Assembly: GCA_021791075.1 (NCBI GenBank)
Contig: JAJYXH010000058.1
Coordinates: 1-24,145 of the forward strand
Direction: 5' to 3'
Length of the DNA stretch: 24,145 nucleotides
From: Microcaldota archaeon
GTDB lineage: Archaea > Micrarchaeota > Micrarchaeia > Micrarchaeales > CABMGC01
The number at the start of each line of letters is the position of its first letter. Position 1 is the stretch's first letter. The position numbers and the translations under genes were made by a program. Below are positions 1-7,469 of this stretch, piece by piece. Below the pieces are notes generated by a model. The model did no database searches. It worked only from the letters and a program-made list of their open reading frames with translations, and had not been told where the DNA came from.

Positions 1-84
1 GGGTTGCCCGTTCTATTTGAATATTTGTTCTTTGTCTCATACACAATATATACACAACGAATATTAATAAATGTTCGCATTCAT

Positions 85-105
85 CCCACCTTTAAAAGAG
101 GTGGG
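85..105 (+). promoter_or_regulatory. Perfect hairpin covering the ribosome binding site of the first gene
   Basis: CCCACCT (85-91) and AGGTGGG (99-105) are exact inverted repeats around a 7-base loop. The right arm contains the GAGGTGG Shine-Dalgarno sequence that would serve the ATG at 115. The hairpin could hide the ribosome binding site, or be the terminator of a gene lying before the window. The structure is seen; its role is inferred. Confidence 0.45.
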
Positions 106-114
106 CTTTCTGCT

Positions 115-615
115 ATGCATTCTGTAATTGTAAATGGCGTGATGCTCATGAATACATCTGCGACAATTGTTGTTGCATGCATAATGACAGTGATAGCGCT
201 CTATATCCCCTTTACATACCTGCGCGTGTCTGCAGAGTCTGCCACTACCACCATATTGCAGACCGCTGGGACCGGCGGAACAGGATTTGCCAACGTGACA
301 TCGCTTGCTGTAAACCTGACCCAGGAACTCAACAACTCAGCCCGGAATGGATTCTCGCTCAACAGCACGGCATTCTACGCTGCCTCGGCATCGCAGTGCG
401 AGAAGCACCTGATAAACTTCTGCAACAACAACGTGCCCGACCAGTACATATGCATCAACAGGAATTACTCCGAGTCGGTGTGGTTGCAGTACGGAATGGT
501 CTATCACAACCGCTCCGAGGCGTGCCCGCTCTACCTCCTTGACGGCAACATAAGCTGCGGATTGTCGTACAACTACTGCGTGGTCTACTTCACTCTCAGG
601 GTAAACGACAGTTAA
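115..615 (+). CDS. Membrane-anchored extracellular Cys-rich protein, unknown function
   Basis: No family recognised. The reading frame is open from the left edge, but the first 110 bases are AT-rich and not protein-like, and GAGGTGG (98-104) sits about 11 bases before the ATG at 115, so that start is chosen (166 aa). One hydrophobic segment near residues 12-32 looks like a signal anchor. The rest is predicted outside the cell: it has many N-x-S/T sequons (NVT, NLT, NNS, NST, NYS, NRS, NIS) and six cysteines in its second half, suggesting an N-glycosylated, disulphide-bonded domain. Pilin-like or S-layer-associated proteins look similar, but no pilin peptidase site is evident. Lies upstream of, and on the opposite strand to, the glycosyltransferase gene; no operon is implied. 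Confidence 0.6.
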   Translation: MHSVIVNGVMLMNTSATIVVACIMTVIALYIPFTYLRVSAESATTTILQTAGTGGTGFANVTSLAVNLTQELNNSARNGFSLNSTAFYAASASQCEKHLINFCNNNVPDQYICINRNYSESVWLQYGMVYHNRSEACPLYLLDGNISCGLSYNYCVVYFTLRVNDS

Positions 616-699
616 GCATTCGGCAGTGAACGATCTGGAGCTAACGTTTAAATATGCAACACCTCCTATTGTAAATTAGTTTTTTGAACAGGCGACATC

Positions 700-894
700 A
701 TGGAAAGGCAAATATCAGAAGGGTTAGACACACCCAAGCCGGTTGAGAAGAAAGCTGAGGACCAGAAAGCCCAGAATATTAGGGCGATGTTCGAGAGCTT
801 CCAAGCAGCCAAGGAAGCAAGGGCTATCAGCACAGGTTCGTCACTGACCGACAATCCTTTCAGATCAGTAAGGAGAGGATTGGGAAGGATATAA
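700..894 (+). CDS. Small charged 64-aa protein, unknown
   Basis: Not recognised. A TATA-like TTTAAATAT (647-655) stands about 50 bases before the ATG, giving a leader of about 20 bases. The protein is hydrophilic: a Lys/Glu/Gln-rich helix in residues 12-45 and a Ser/Thr then Arg-rich tail ending RRGLGRI. There is no membrane segment or cysteine. A shadow frame exists on the other strand (666-854); the plus strand is preferred because of the promoter and the balanced charged composition. It could be a small nucleic-acid- or ribosome-associated protein, but nothing proves that. Confidence 0.4.
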   Translation: MERQISEGLDTPKPVEKKAEDQKAQNIRAMFESFQAAKEARAISTGSSLTDNPFRSVRRGLGRI

Positions 895-963
895 TCCTGC
901 GTCAGGAATGTGCAGATGTTAGCGTGAGCCGGTCACTTGAGGATGGGAGTAAGCCCTAACTTT

Positions 964-1269
964 TCAGACCATCTTGAAGATCTGGATGAACGGGACCTTC
1001 TGTATGGTCATCACGTCCGACTTCTGCGCCAGCCCCTTCTCTATGAATATCTGCACTGATCTCTTCCCCACGACGTTCGCGGTGTAGAGGTCGTCCTTGA
1101 TCCTGCTCTTCGCCTCCTGCTCGGTTATCAGCTCCTCGTTGTAGAATCCGGAATACTTCTCCAGGTCGAGCTCCCTCTTTCCCTCCTTGAGCACCCTGCC
1201 GAGCAGCTCCTCGTCGCACATCGCGATGATCGTTCCCTTGTCCGTCTCGTGGCCCTTGAAGTATATCAT
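964..1269 (-). CDS. DUF424 family protein
   Basis: A 101-aa protein matching the archaeal DUF424 family by pattern: an N-terminal beta segment leading to MCDEELLGR, then a Lys/Glu stretch, SGFYNEELI, an Ala/Asn segment TANVVGKR, and a closing strand ending in a hydrophobic KVPFIQIF. Its biochemical role is not established. The ATG begins three bases after the stop of the glycosyltransferase gene on the same strand, so the two are probably co-transcribed. Length is normal for the family. Family assignment is by remembered sequence pattern. Confidence 0.75.
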   Translation of the reverse strand: MIYFKGHETDKGTIIAMCDEELLGRVLKEGKRELDLEKYSGFYNEELITEQEAKSRIKDDLYTANVVGKRSVQIFIEKGLAQKSDVMTIQKVPFIQIFKMV

Positions 1270-1272
1270 CGA

Positions 1273-2823
1273 CTAACCATACTTGTAGAAGAAGTAGAAC
1301 GTGGAGCTGTAGAGCACGCCGTACCAGAGAAGCCAGATCCCTCCGAAGAAGTTGTCCACTATCAGAGCGCTCGCCCCCAGTATGAGCAGCATGGCAGCGA
1401 AGATTATCTCCAGTGTGGAGTTCTTGATCGCATGGATTATGTCCCACTTCTGGCCGCCCTTCGGCCTGGCCCACTTGAGCTTCGGGCTGAGGTTGAGGAA
1501 GGCGCTGATCCCGGCCTTGGTCCTAACGAACGATAGGGCGAAGTTGATTATGAAGACCATGAGGCCCCTCTTCGCCGAGTTGAAGTAGACCTTTGTCAGC
1601 ATTATAGGCATTATCAGGGAGATGAAGAAGACGCTGAACCCGAGGATCTCGAGCTGCAGGTTGATGTTCTTCGTTATCAGGATGCTGCTCAGCGAGAGGT
1701 GGGCTATCGGGAACGAAGAGAAGACTATGAGTATCGATGCGATCGTGAATAGGAGCAGGATCCCGGAGATGTAGTTGAGCCCGAATCCGTGGCTTATGTA
1801 GTCGATCGTCGAGGTGCGGGAGAGGGTCTTCCTGTCGCCGCCCTTGCTGCTCGAGACGAAGTACTTCAGGAACTGCGTGTCACCGTAGTTGTACCTCCAC
1901 TGCTGCTTGGCGAGCTCGCTGAACTTCTTTATCGGCTTTCCGAGCGCGTAGATCTTCGGCAGGTAGAGGCTCTTGTACTCGTTCATGTCCGACTCGAAGC
2001 TGAAGAACGTGTCCTCTATTATGTACTCAGGGAATCCGCCTATAACGTCGAGCGCGGAGCGCTTTATTATTCCGCACGACCCTGAGAAGATGGCCGTGTT
2101 GTTGAGCGCCCTTGCGGGCTGTATGAACCTGAAGAAGAACGCGTCGAAGAGGTTTATGCTGTCCGAGAAGAGGGTGCCCTTTGAGTAACTCTTCTCCGTC
2201 TGCACGTAGGACATCCTCTTGTCACCGAAGTAGGGCAGGGTGTCCATTATGAAGTTCGGGTCCGTGAGATACTCATCGTAGTCGAAGATGGCCACGAACT
2301 CCTCATTCGAGTGCTTGAGCATGTTGTTCAGGGCGCCGGCCTTGAAGCCCTTCCTTTCTGTCCTGTGCAGGTATACCACATTGTTTGCGGTGCAGAAGCG
2401 CCGCAGCTCGCTTGCTATTGCGGCATCGGTGGAGTCGTCGAGCAGGTAGTATTTCAGCCTGGACTTCGGGTAGCTCATCTCACGCATACGCAGCATATTC
2501 TTCTCGACAATGGCGGGATCCTCGTTGAATACGGGCATCGCGATCGCGACGCTGGGAAATCTCCTGACAGGTTTCAGCGTCTTCTTTATCTTCGCCAGGT
2601 AGTCGTCGTAGAAGTACGAGCGGTAGTACCAGTAGGACGTGGTTATGTTGAAGAATCCGGATATGAGCGTTAGGACCAGGAAGAGCGAGGCGACGATGTA
2701 GGTGTACGGGGACACGGAGTCCATGAATAGGTAGACGGAAAAGAGCAGGCCCATCGCCGTCAGTATTGAGAATAGCGCTATGGACAGAAGTCGAACCCTA
2801 TAGTCCTTGAGGAAGTTATTCAT
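1273..2823 (-). CDS. Processive membrane glycosyltransferase, family 2 (cellulose/hyaluronan synthase-like)
   Basis: Numbered from the first of two close ATGs (2829): two N-terminal membrane helices (about 13-36 and 42-66), a cytosolic GT-A domain, then several C-terminal membrane helices. Motifs of the processive GT2 clan are visible: DD at 131-132 in LLDDSTD, DYDE at 183-186 as the DxD-type metal site, ED at 272-273 (catalytic base) and QQWRY at 309-313 corresponding to QxxRW. It would transfer sugars from a nucleotide sugar to a polysaccharide or lipid at the membrane. The start at 2823 is preferred: TATA TTATAA on the minus strand (about 2846-2856) puts transcription start there, and AGGATGAG (2837-2830) is also better spaced to it. 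Followed at once by the DUF424 gene. Substrate cannot be read from sequence. Confidence 0.85.
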   Translation of the reverse strand: MNNFLKDYRVRLLSIALFSILTAMGLLFSVYLFMDSVSPYTYIVASLFLVLTLISGFFNITTSYWYYRSYFYDDYLAKIKKTLKPVRRFPSVAIAMPVFNEDPAIVEKNMLRMREMSYPKSRLKYYLLDDSTDAAIASELRRFCTANNVVYLHRTERKGFKAGALNNMLKHSNEEFVAIFDYDEYLTDPNFIMDTLPYFGDKRMSYVQTEKSYSKGTLFSDSINLFDAFFFRFIQPARALNNTAIFSGSCGIIKRSALDVIGGFPEYIIEDTFFSFESDMNEYKSLYLPKIYALGKPIKKFSELAKQQWRYNYGDTQFLKYFVSSSKGGDRKTLSRTSTIDYISHGFGLNYISGILLLFTIASILIVFSSFPIAHLSLSSILITKNINLQLEILGFSVFFISLIMPIMLTKVYFNSAKRGLMVFIINFALSFVRTKAGISAFLNLSPKLKWARPKGGQKWDIIHAIKNSTLEIIFAAMLLILGASALIVDNFFGGIWLLWYGVLYSSTFYFFYKYG

Positions 2824-2845
2824 CTGCATCTCATCCTAGCGATTT

Positions 2846-2856
2846 GATTTATAATC
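2846..2856 (-). promoter_or_regulatory. TATA box of the glycosyltransferase gene
   Basis: On the minus strand the sequence reads GATTATAAATC, centred about 28 bases before the ATG at 2823. This spacing predicts a leaderless or nearly leaderless transcript and favours 2823 over 2829 as the start. Confidence 0.5.
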
Positions 2857-2894
2857 TGTACCCTTTGTTTATTAGCCTTTCTGGTCCGTTTGGT

Positions 2895-2915
2895 TTGCCA
2901 TGCTGGAACTGGCAA
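2895..2915. other. Small inverted repeat in the intergenic gap before tRNA-Ser
   Basis: TTGCCA (2895-2900) pairs with TGGCAA (2910-2915) across a 9-base loop. A GGGCCGGCCC palindrome follows at 2941-2950, and an AT-rich tRNA promoter (TATTATATAATAAA, 2957-2970) after that. No gene is seen in 2830-2994. Confidence 0.3.
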
Positions 2916-2994
2916 CAAGGAAGACTCCAAGCGGCCAGCAGGGCCGGCCCAGTAGATATTATATAATAAATGCGTTTGATAATAGTACTCCTGT

Positions 2995-3096
2995 GCCGGG
3001 GTGGCAGAATCCGGTATCGCGCCAGTTGTAATATACAGGCGAAACTCGAGATCTGGTTTCCGCAAGGAAGTTAGGGTTCAAATCCCTACCCCGGCG
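2995..3096 (+). tRNA. tRNA-Ser(CGA), intron-containing, integration target
   Basis: Acceptor stem GCCGGGG (2995-3001) pairs with CCCCGGC (3089-3095), followed by discriminator G (3096), the archaeal serine discriminator. The long variable arm TTCC-GCAA-GGAA shows class II (Ser or Leu), and the T arm is TAGGG-TTCAAAT-CCCTA. Removing bases 3026-3043 gives a perfect anticodon stem CCAGA/TCTGG and loop CTCGAGA with anticodon CGA. CCA is not encoded. An AT-rich promoter (2957-2970) precedes it. The 3' end doubles as the element's left attachment site and is fully restored after integration. Leu is less likely because no Leu anticodon has U33 before it; Tyr is excluded by the long variable arm. Confidence 0.9.
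3026..3043 (+). other. 18-base intron in tRNA-Ser at position 30/31, with bulge-helix-bulge
   Basis: CGCC (3020-3023) pairs with GGCG (3038-3041) as a four-pair central helix. It is flanked by three-base bulges AGT (3024-3026) and AAA (3042-3044), and an inner TGTA/TACA helix closes the intron. The archaeal splicing endonuclease cuts after the second bulge base, giving AG|T and AA|A. Those are exactly the ends needed to restore the anticodon stem, so two independent arguments agree. The position, inside the anticodon stem rather than 37/38, is non-canonical. Confidence 0.8.
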
Positions 3097-3099
3097 CAT
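3083..3099 (+). repeat. attL: left copy of the 17-bp attachment core
   Basis: TCCCTACCCCGGCGCAT covers the end of the T arm, the acceptor 3' strand, the discriminator and three more bases of tRNA-Ser. An identical copy lies at 14139-14155 in the same orientation; flanks differ on both sides. This is the signature of tyrosine-integrase insertion into a tRNA 3' end. Confidence 0.9.
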
Positions 3100-3130
3100 A
3101 CTTGTAGGTTCAAAGCACAAAGGAGAGGTA

Positions 3131-3138
3131 TTATAAAG
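3131..3138 (+). promoter_or_regulatory. TATA box of the integrase gene
   Basis: TTATAAAG is centred about 24 bases before the ATG at 3159, predicting a leaderless transcript. It lies inside the element, so integrase expression does not depend on the tRNA promoter. Confidence 0.5.
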
Positions 3139-3158
3139 GCTACATCATAAATACGATT

Positions 3159-4400
3159 ATGGAGCTCGAAGTGCTTAGATATGATAAAAGCTACCAAAGA
3201 ATCTATGAAAATGCCCTGGCAAAGATAACTGAGGCCAAAGACATCATACCGGAAAACAAAAGGCCTATTCTTGAATTTCTAAGGTATCTGGACGCGAAGC
3301 AGTCGAAGCCTCGCACCAAAATGCGCTATGTGTACACCTACGAGAAGTTGATACGGTGCCTGCCGAGCAAGAAGCTGCCTTTGCTAAAAGCGACAAGGCC
3401 ACAGCTTGAAGAGTGTGTTATCAATATCAACAACCTGCCGTTGGGGGAAGCCACCAAGACAAAAATAAGGGTGTGCTTGAAGGCGGTATATAAGCATTTC
3501 AACGGCGACGGGGGGCTTTTTGTCCCAAAAGAGGTCGCGTTTGTCTCCACTATGGAAAAGAAAGGCAAGGAACGCCTCACATATAGCGACTTGCTCAATG
3601 AGAATGAGATTTCCAAATTACTCGATAATACCCTAAATCCCAGAGACGCATTTTTGATCGCGCTGATGGCTGATGCCCCGCTAAGAACGCATGAAATTCT
3701 TAGGCTTCAGAGGAAGCACTTATACATAGAAAGCAACCCTGCATACCTGATAATTCCCGAGGACACTAAGACAGGGACAAGACGGATACCTTTAGTTAAT
3801 TCTATTCCATTTGCGGTACAGTATCTAAAATCCAATAAGGGATTAAAACCAGAAGACCCACTATTTTTGCATGAAGTCTGGAATAAGGATAAAAAGCCCT
3901 TAACATACGCCGGTCTTCGCGCGATGCTGCACAAAGTCGCCATCAGGGCTGGAATTGATCCCAAAAGGGTGTTTCCATATGCATTTCGGCATCGTTGGCT
4001 TAGCATGATGGCGTCAAAAGTAAGCAACGCAACCCTCGAAAACGTGGCAGGATGGATTCCTGGTACTAACATGCATCAGGTATACCAACACATGAGCCCA
4101 AACCAAAATGATATAGAGATAAGGAAGGCTTACGGAGTAGACATGCAGGAAGGAGACGGTGCAAAACTACGGGCCAGAATAACAGAGTGCAGAGTGTGTA
4201 ACTATTCGAATTCAGAAAATTCGGTCTTCTGTTCGCGGTGCGGGAGGGCGTTGGATGTAGCCACGGCTTTTGAAGCTATGAAGCACGAAGGCACGATGAA
4301 GGAGGCGATAGCGGAGGCACTGAAAGACCCAAAGGTCATAGAGGAGGTAGTACACAGCTACCTCCTAATGCAAGCCAAGAAGAAGCATTATAATAAATAA
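3159..4400 (+). CDS. Tyrosine site-specific integrase with C-terminal zinc ribbon
   Basis: A 413-aa tyrosine recombinase. Residues 25-130 form a helical DNA-binding (SAM-like) domain and 145-330 the catalytic domain. Catalytic residues visible: R176 in APLRTHEI, K204 in DTKTGTRR, R277-H278 in YAFRHRW (the usual first His of HxxR is Tyr274), W299 in AGW and nucleophile Y309 in HQVYQHM. Residues 344-362 form a zinc ribbon, C-x2-C-x10-C-x2-C, followed by a helical tail. It would catalyse recombination between the tRNA-Ser 3' end and the element's circular form. It lies directly inside attL with its own TATA box. Archaeal integrases with zinc ribbons are common on integrated plasmids. Confidence 0.92.
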   Translation: MELEVLRYDKSYQRIYENALAKITEAKDIIPENKRPILEFLRYLDAKQSKPRTKMRYVYTYEKLIRCLPSKKLPLLKATRPQLEECVININNLPLGEATKTKIRVCLKAVYKHFNGDGGLFVPKEVAFVSTMEKKGKERLTYSDLLNENEISKLLDNTLNPRDAFLIALMADAPLRTHEILRLQRKHLYIESNPAYLIIPEDTKTGTRRIPLVNSIPFAVQYLKSNKGLKPEDPLFLHEVWNKDKKPLTYAGLRAMLHKVAIRAGIDPKRVFPYAFRHRWLSMMASKVSNATLENVAGWIPGTNMHQVYQHMSPNQNDIEIRKAYGVDMQEGDGAKLRARITECRVCNYSNSENSVFCSRCGRALDVATAFEAMKHEGTMKEAIAEALKDPKVIEEVVHSYLLMQAKKKHYNK

Positions 4401-4526
4401 AGTTAATAAGGGAAGTATGAAAACTGTGGGAGGCAACTCTATACAAATAGCCAACTGTTTCTGGGTAAAAGAAAAAGTGAACAGGTGGGCTTTAATAATC
4501 TAAGATTCATTATGGATGTGGTGTTG

Positions 4527-5405
4527 ATGGCAAACATTATTACCGCTATGGTCGAGATAATAAAAGCTTCGAAGAGCAAGCAGCTCTTTAAGTCAGATAA
4601 GGCGGATTATGGCATAAGAATAAATACGGTTGGAACCTATCTTGAGGACTTTGTTGCGGTTGCCTTTTCAAATGGTCTATCTGTTAATGACCCAACGATA
4701 AGACAAAAACTCAAGGAGAAGACCTTTTGTTACTTAGGCTCGCAAAATTTTTCGCCAGACTTGATGATGCGTGATAGCAGACCTGCAATAGAGGTCAAGA
4801 AGCACGAAGCCAATCCAGAAGCATCCTTAGCTTTGAATAGCTCCCCGCCAAGGCAAAAATTAAAAGTAGATGATACAAGAATATTGGAAAGCGCAAGAAT
4901 TGCAGAAAAGTGGAAAGAAAGAAAAGTGATATATGCAATTGGCGTAGTGTCAAGCACCAAGGTTGTAAGGTCCTTGCAGTTAGTGTATGGCGATTGCTTT
5001 GTAGCAAGCGAGGAGCACTACAGTAAGGTTGTAGAGCCAATAAAAGACAGCTTGGAGGGCTTAGGAATCGCCAATGTATCTGTTGAAGGAAATGAGATAG
5101 GAAGAGTAAATGCGGTAGACCCTCTTAAAGTAACGTATTTGAGAATACGTGGAATGTGGGACATAAAGAACCCTTTAAAGATATTCCGAGAAGAGGGCAT
5201 AAAAGATTACTCGCTTGGCACTGGGTTTACCTTACTTGCTATGGCAAAAAAGCAAGAGTTTGAGAGCTTATCCAAGGAAACGCCAGAAGCCTTAAAGCAG
5301 TTGAAGGAATACGCTGAGATTAAGAATGTGAAAATAATAAATCCTGACAATACTGCACAAAGGCTAGATGCAGTATTAGTAAAATATGTTGGGGATAATT
5401 CATGA
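4527..5405 (+). CDS. Type II restriction endonuclease, NgoPII-like (predicted GGCC)
   Basis: Resembles the NgoPII family (GGCC cutters): the N-terminal ANIITAMVEII helix, GTYLEDFVA, and a PD-(D/E)xK core with PD at 77-78 and EVK at 89-91 in AIEVKKHE (numbered from 4527), then LNSSPPRQKLKVDD, KVIYAIGVV and LQLVYGDCFVA. It cuts unmodified DNA. The frame is open from a GTG at 4485 and has ATGs at 4512 and 4527; 4527 is chosen because family members start just before the ANII helix and GGTG precedes it. Its stop overlaps the methyltransferase start (ATGA, 5402-5405). Lower GC than the element backbone suggests the restriction module came separately. The recognition site is inferred from family and the HaeIII-like partner. 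Confidence 0.8.
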   Translation: MANIITAMVEIIKASKSKQLFKSDKADYGIRINTVGTYLEDFVAVAFSNGLSVNDPTIRQKLKEKTFCYLGSQNFSPDLMMRDSRPAIEVKKHEANPEASLALNSSPPRQKLKVDDTRILESARIAEKWKERKVIYAIGVVSSTKVVRSLQLVYGDCFVASEEHYSKVVEPIKDSLEGLGIANVSVEGNEIGRVNAVDPLKVTYLRIRGMWDIKNPLKIFREEGIKDYSLGTGFTLLAMAKKQEFESLSKETPEALKQLKEYAEIKNVKIINPDNTAQRLDAVLVKYVGDNS

Positions 5406-6436
5406 AATATAACTTAATATCACTATTTTCAGGTTGCGGCGGATTAGACTTAGGTTTCCAGAATGCTGGTTTTAATATTATCTTTGCAAATGACAATGAT
5501 AAAACAGTGTGGGAAACATATGAGAAGAATTTTGACCATAAGATAGATGGTAGATCTATAGTTGATATAAAATCTGAGGAGTTGCCTAATGTAGAGGGCA
5601 TAATAGGTGGACCGCCGTGCCAAAGTTGGAGCCTTGCTGGCAAGATGTTAGGAATAAAGGATAATCGAGGACAACTATTCTATCAATATATAAGAATACT
5701 AAAGGATAAACAGCCTCTATTTTTTGTTGCAGAAAATGTACCTGGAATAGTATCAAGTACGCACATAAAAGCATTTCATGACATTCTTAAGGAGTTTGAA
5801 GCTACCGGTTACAACATAGGTTATAAGCTGCTTGATGCAAGGGACTATGGTGTGCCACAGGAACGAAAGCGCGTAATAATCGTTGGCTATAGAAAGGATA
5901 TCGGCATTAAGTTTGAATTTCCAGAGCCAACGCATCCAAGGGAGAAATGGCAAACTCTAAAGGAAGCAATAGGGGATTTGCCAGAGGCAACCCCGGGCCA
6001 GTTAAAGAGTCATGCAAATGTCAACCTAACCATACCTAATCATGAGTATATGGTAGGCAGTTTTTCGACTATATATATGTCAAGAAACAGATTGAAAAAT
6101 TGGAATGAGCAATCATTTACGATTCAAGCAGGCGGGAGGCATGCGCCACTACATCCAAATTCAACAAAGATGAAGAAACAGAAGGAAAATAAGTGGGTGT
6201 TTGACTCTAGCGAACCAAATTATAGGCGTCTTTCTGTAAGAGAAGCCGCACGAATTCAAACATTTCCTGATTCATTTATATTTTACTACAAAAATTTAGC
6301 TGATGGCTATAAGATGGTGGGCAATGCTGTACCAGTGAAGCTTGCAGAAGCAATCGCAAGGAAGATCATGTCAGACATGAAACAATTTTATAAAAAGACC
6401 GGAACATACGAGCCAGCAATAAGGCAAATAACGTGA
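5402..6436 (+). CDS. DNA (cytosine-5) methyltransferase, HaeIII-like
   Basis: A 344-aa C5 methyltransferase with motifs in canonical order: I (LFSGCGGLDLGF), IV with catalytic C73 in GGPPCQSW, VI ENV (111-113), VIII QERKR (153-157), IX RRLSVREAARIQTFPD, X GNAVPVKLAEA. It transfers methyl from AdoMet to cytosine. The target-recognition region (about 212-255), with IPNHEYMVGSFSTIYMSRNR and FTIQAGGR, closely follows M.HaeIII as I remember it, so GGCC is the likely site. Overlaps the endonuclease stop by four bases and precedes the Vsr gene by four, so the three genes form one operon. All catalytic residues are present. Confidence 0.93.
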   Translation: MKYNLISLFSGCGGLDLGFQNAGFNIIFANDNDKTVWETYEKNFDHKIDGRSIVDIKSEELPNVEGIIGGPPCQSWSLAGKMLGIKDNRGQLFYQYIRILKDKQPLFFVAENVPGIVSSTHIKAFHDILKEFEATGYNIGYKLLDARDYGVPQERKRVIIVGYRKDIGIKFEFPEPTHPREKWQTLKEAIGDLPEATPGQLKSHANVNLTIPNHEYMVGSFSTIYMSRNRLKNWNEQSFTIQAGGRHAPLHPNSTKMKKQKENKWVFDSSEPNYRRLSVREAARIQTFPDSFIFYYKNLADGYKMVGNAVPVKLAEAIARKIMSDMKQFYKKTGTYEPAIRQIT

Positions 6437-6440
6437 GAGA

Positions 6441-6848
6441 GTGGATAGGAGCCAAATAATGGCTAGGATTCGGTCAGTAAATACCATTCCAGAAATGAAA
6501 TTAAGAAAAGCAATGTGGGAATTAGGAATTCGGGGATATAGAATACATCTTAACAGCCTGCCTGGTAAGCCAGATGTAGTATTTACAAAAAGAAAAGTTG
6601 CTGTTTTTGTGGATGGAGATTTTTGGCATGGATACAATTGGAAGAATAAAGGAATAATTCCAAAAAGAGGCTATTGGCAGAAAAAGATAACAAGAAACAT
6701 AAAAAGAAGGAAAGTAGTAAAGGCAAAATTAGAACGGCTCGGATGGAAAGTAGTTGAACTATGGGAACATGATATTAAAGGAAATGCGGCTTTTCAGGCT
6801 AAGAAAATAAATCGCATCATAAAAGAAGAAAGAAATGTAAAAATCTAG
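6441..6848 (+). CDS. Vsr-family very short patch repair endonuclease
   Basis: A 135-aa Vsr homologue. Conserved blocks: MARIRSVNTIPEMKLRK, PGKPDVVF with catalytic Asp45 (E. coli Asp51), and FVDGDFWHG with F61-W62-H63 (E. coli 67-69). Vsr nicks 5' of T in T:G mismatches made when 5-methylcytosine deaminates, protecting the sites of the partner methyltransferase. The E. coli Cys zinc ligands are absent (WECxL is WEHDI here), as in many homologues. GTG at 6441 is chosen because the preceding DRSQ is part of the conserved N-terminus; ATG 6459 is the alternative. It is the last gene of the restriction operon. Confidence 0.88.
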   Translation: MDRSQIMARIRSVNTIPEMKLRKAMWELGIRGYRIHLNSLPGKPDVVFTKRKVAVFVDGDFWHGYNWKNKGIIPKRGYWQKKITRNIKRRKVVKAKLERLGWKVVELWEHDIKGNAAFQAKKINRIIKEERNVKI

Positions 6849-7055
6849 ATAAAAGTCACTGCTGTGGGGCTCGCAGAACATTGGTGCGGTAGACTAGACC
6901 ACGTAAGTTGCGTTGCTAACGCACGAGCTGGCGTGGCATAGAGTTACGGGTTACCTAATTGCGAAACCTTTTTACGAAAAGTTTTACAAATAATCTTTTC
7001 GGAGAGGTTAGACCTAAATATTCAATATAGTTGCACTTCCGCTAATTCCTACTAC
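6849..7055. other. Intergenic block with two inverted repeats
   Basis: No coding sequence is evident in this stretch of about 210 bases. TGCGTT-GCT-AACGCA (6909-6923) is a perfect hairpin. A larger imperfect one runs 6965-7009: AACCT pairs with AGGTT, and inside it CGAAAAG (6975-6981) pairs with CTTTTCG (6995-7001). They could end the restriction operon transcript, belong to a small RNA, or be protein binding sites. Only the repeats are seen. Confidence 0.4.
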
Positions 7056-7078
7056 TTTAAATATATACCTAAGTATAA
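7056..7078 (+). promoter_or_regulatory. Promoter with ATACC operator-like motif
   Basis: TATA box TTTAAATATA (7056-7065) overlaps ATATACCTAAGTATAA (7063-7078), which contains the dyad ATAC-N4-GTAT. Close matches lie in the HerA promoter (10879-10892 and 10899-10912). AGGTGG (7098-7103) is a ribosome binding site for the ATG at 7108. A repressor bound here would block TBP. Confidence 0.5.
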
Positions 7079-7107
7079 TTACATATAGTTAAGTAAAAGG
7101 TGGAAGG

Positions 7108-7461
7108 ATGGAAAATGACTATGAAGGAAAACAGATAAGCCTCGAAGAGGCAGAGATGCAGGCAGAGCAGGCTCGGAAGGCTGGCCGCTTCGTGATGGTG
7201 TCGGCAGGAAGCAAGGCAAGGCTCAGCTTCACAGGCAACATATACGAACGCCACGCAACTGGAGGAAACGGCTCGGACGCATGGGAATCGGACAAGCTCG
7301 ACTTTGAGCTTGAGGAAACCGCAAACGGCTCAGGGCGAAGACTATTCTCCCTCGCCAAGGGCAACAGGGCAGTGCCGGAGCTTATACGCCAGCTAAAGGC
7401 CGGAAACATGGCTCTGACCATAATCAGGGACAAAAACAACAGGTACGTCGTGAAGGCTTAG
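7108..7461 (+). CDS. 117-aa element backbone protein, unknown
   Basis: Not recognised. A strong start: TATA box, then AGGTGG at 7098-7103, then ATG 7108. Residues 1-25 form an acidic helix (QISLEEAEMQAEQARKAG); the rest looks beta-rich with a Gly-rich middle (HATGGNGSDAW), a basic patch (NGSGRRLF) and a last strand (MALTIIRDKNNRYVVK). The layout could suit a small nucleic-acid-binding or structural protein, but no motif proves it. GC-rich codon use matches the following two small genes and the ATPase N-terminal part, marking it as element backbone. The next gene starts nine bases after its stop. Confidence 0.6.
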   Translation: MENDYEGKQISLEEAEMQAEQARKAGRFVMVSAGSKARLSFTGNIYERHATGGNGSDAWESDKLDFELEETANGSGRRLFSLAKGNRAVPELIRQLKAGNMALTIIRDKNNRYVVKA

Positions 7462-7469
7462 GCGAGATC

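Noticed and set aside
2820..3065. 81-codon minus-strand ORF across the tRNA-Ser
   Set aside because: It runs antisense through the tRNA and its promoter; composition is not protein-like.
2995..3096. Reading the tRNA as tRNA-Tyr(GTA) with a canonical 37/38 intron
   Set aside because: GTTGTAA can be placed as a loop, but the long variable arm and G73 are wrong for archaeal tRNA-Tyr, while the CGA reading gives a perfect stem and a matching splice motif.
3159..6848. Avoidance of GGCC in the element because of the restriction enzyme
   Set aside because: GGCC is present in the integrase gene (for example near 3233, 3259 and 3397) and in the methyltransferase gene (near 5995), so there is no clear avoidance.
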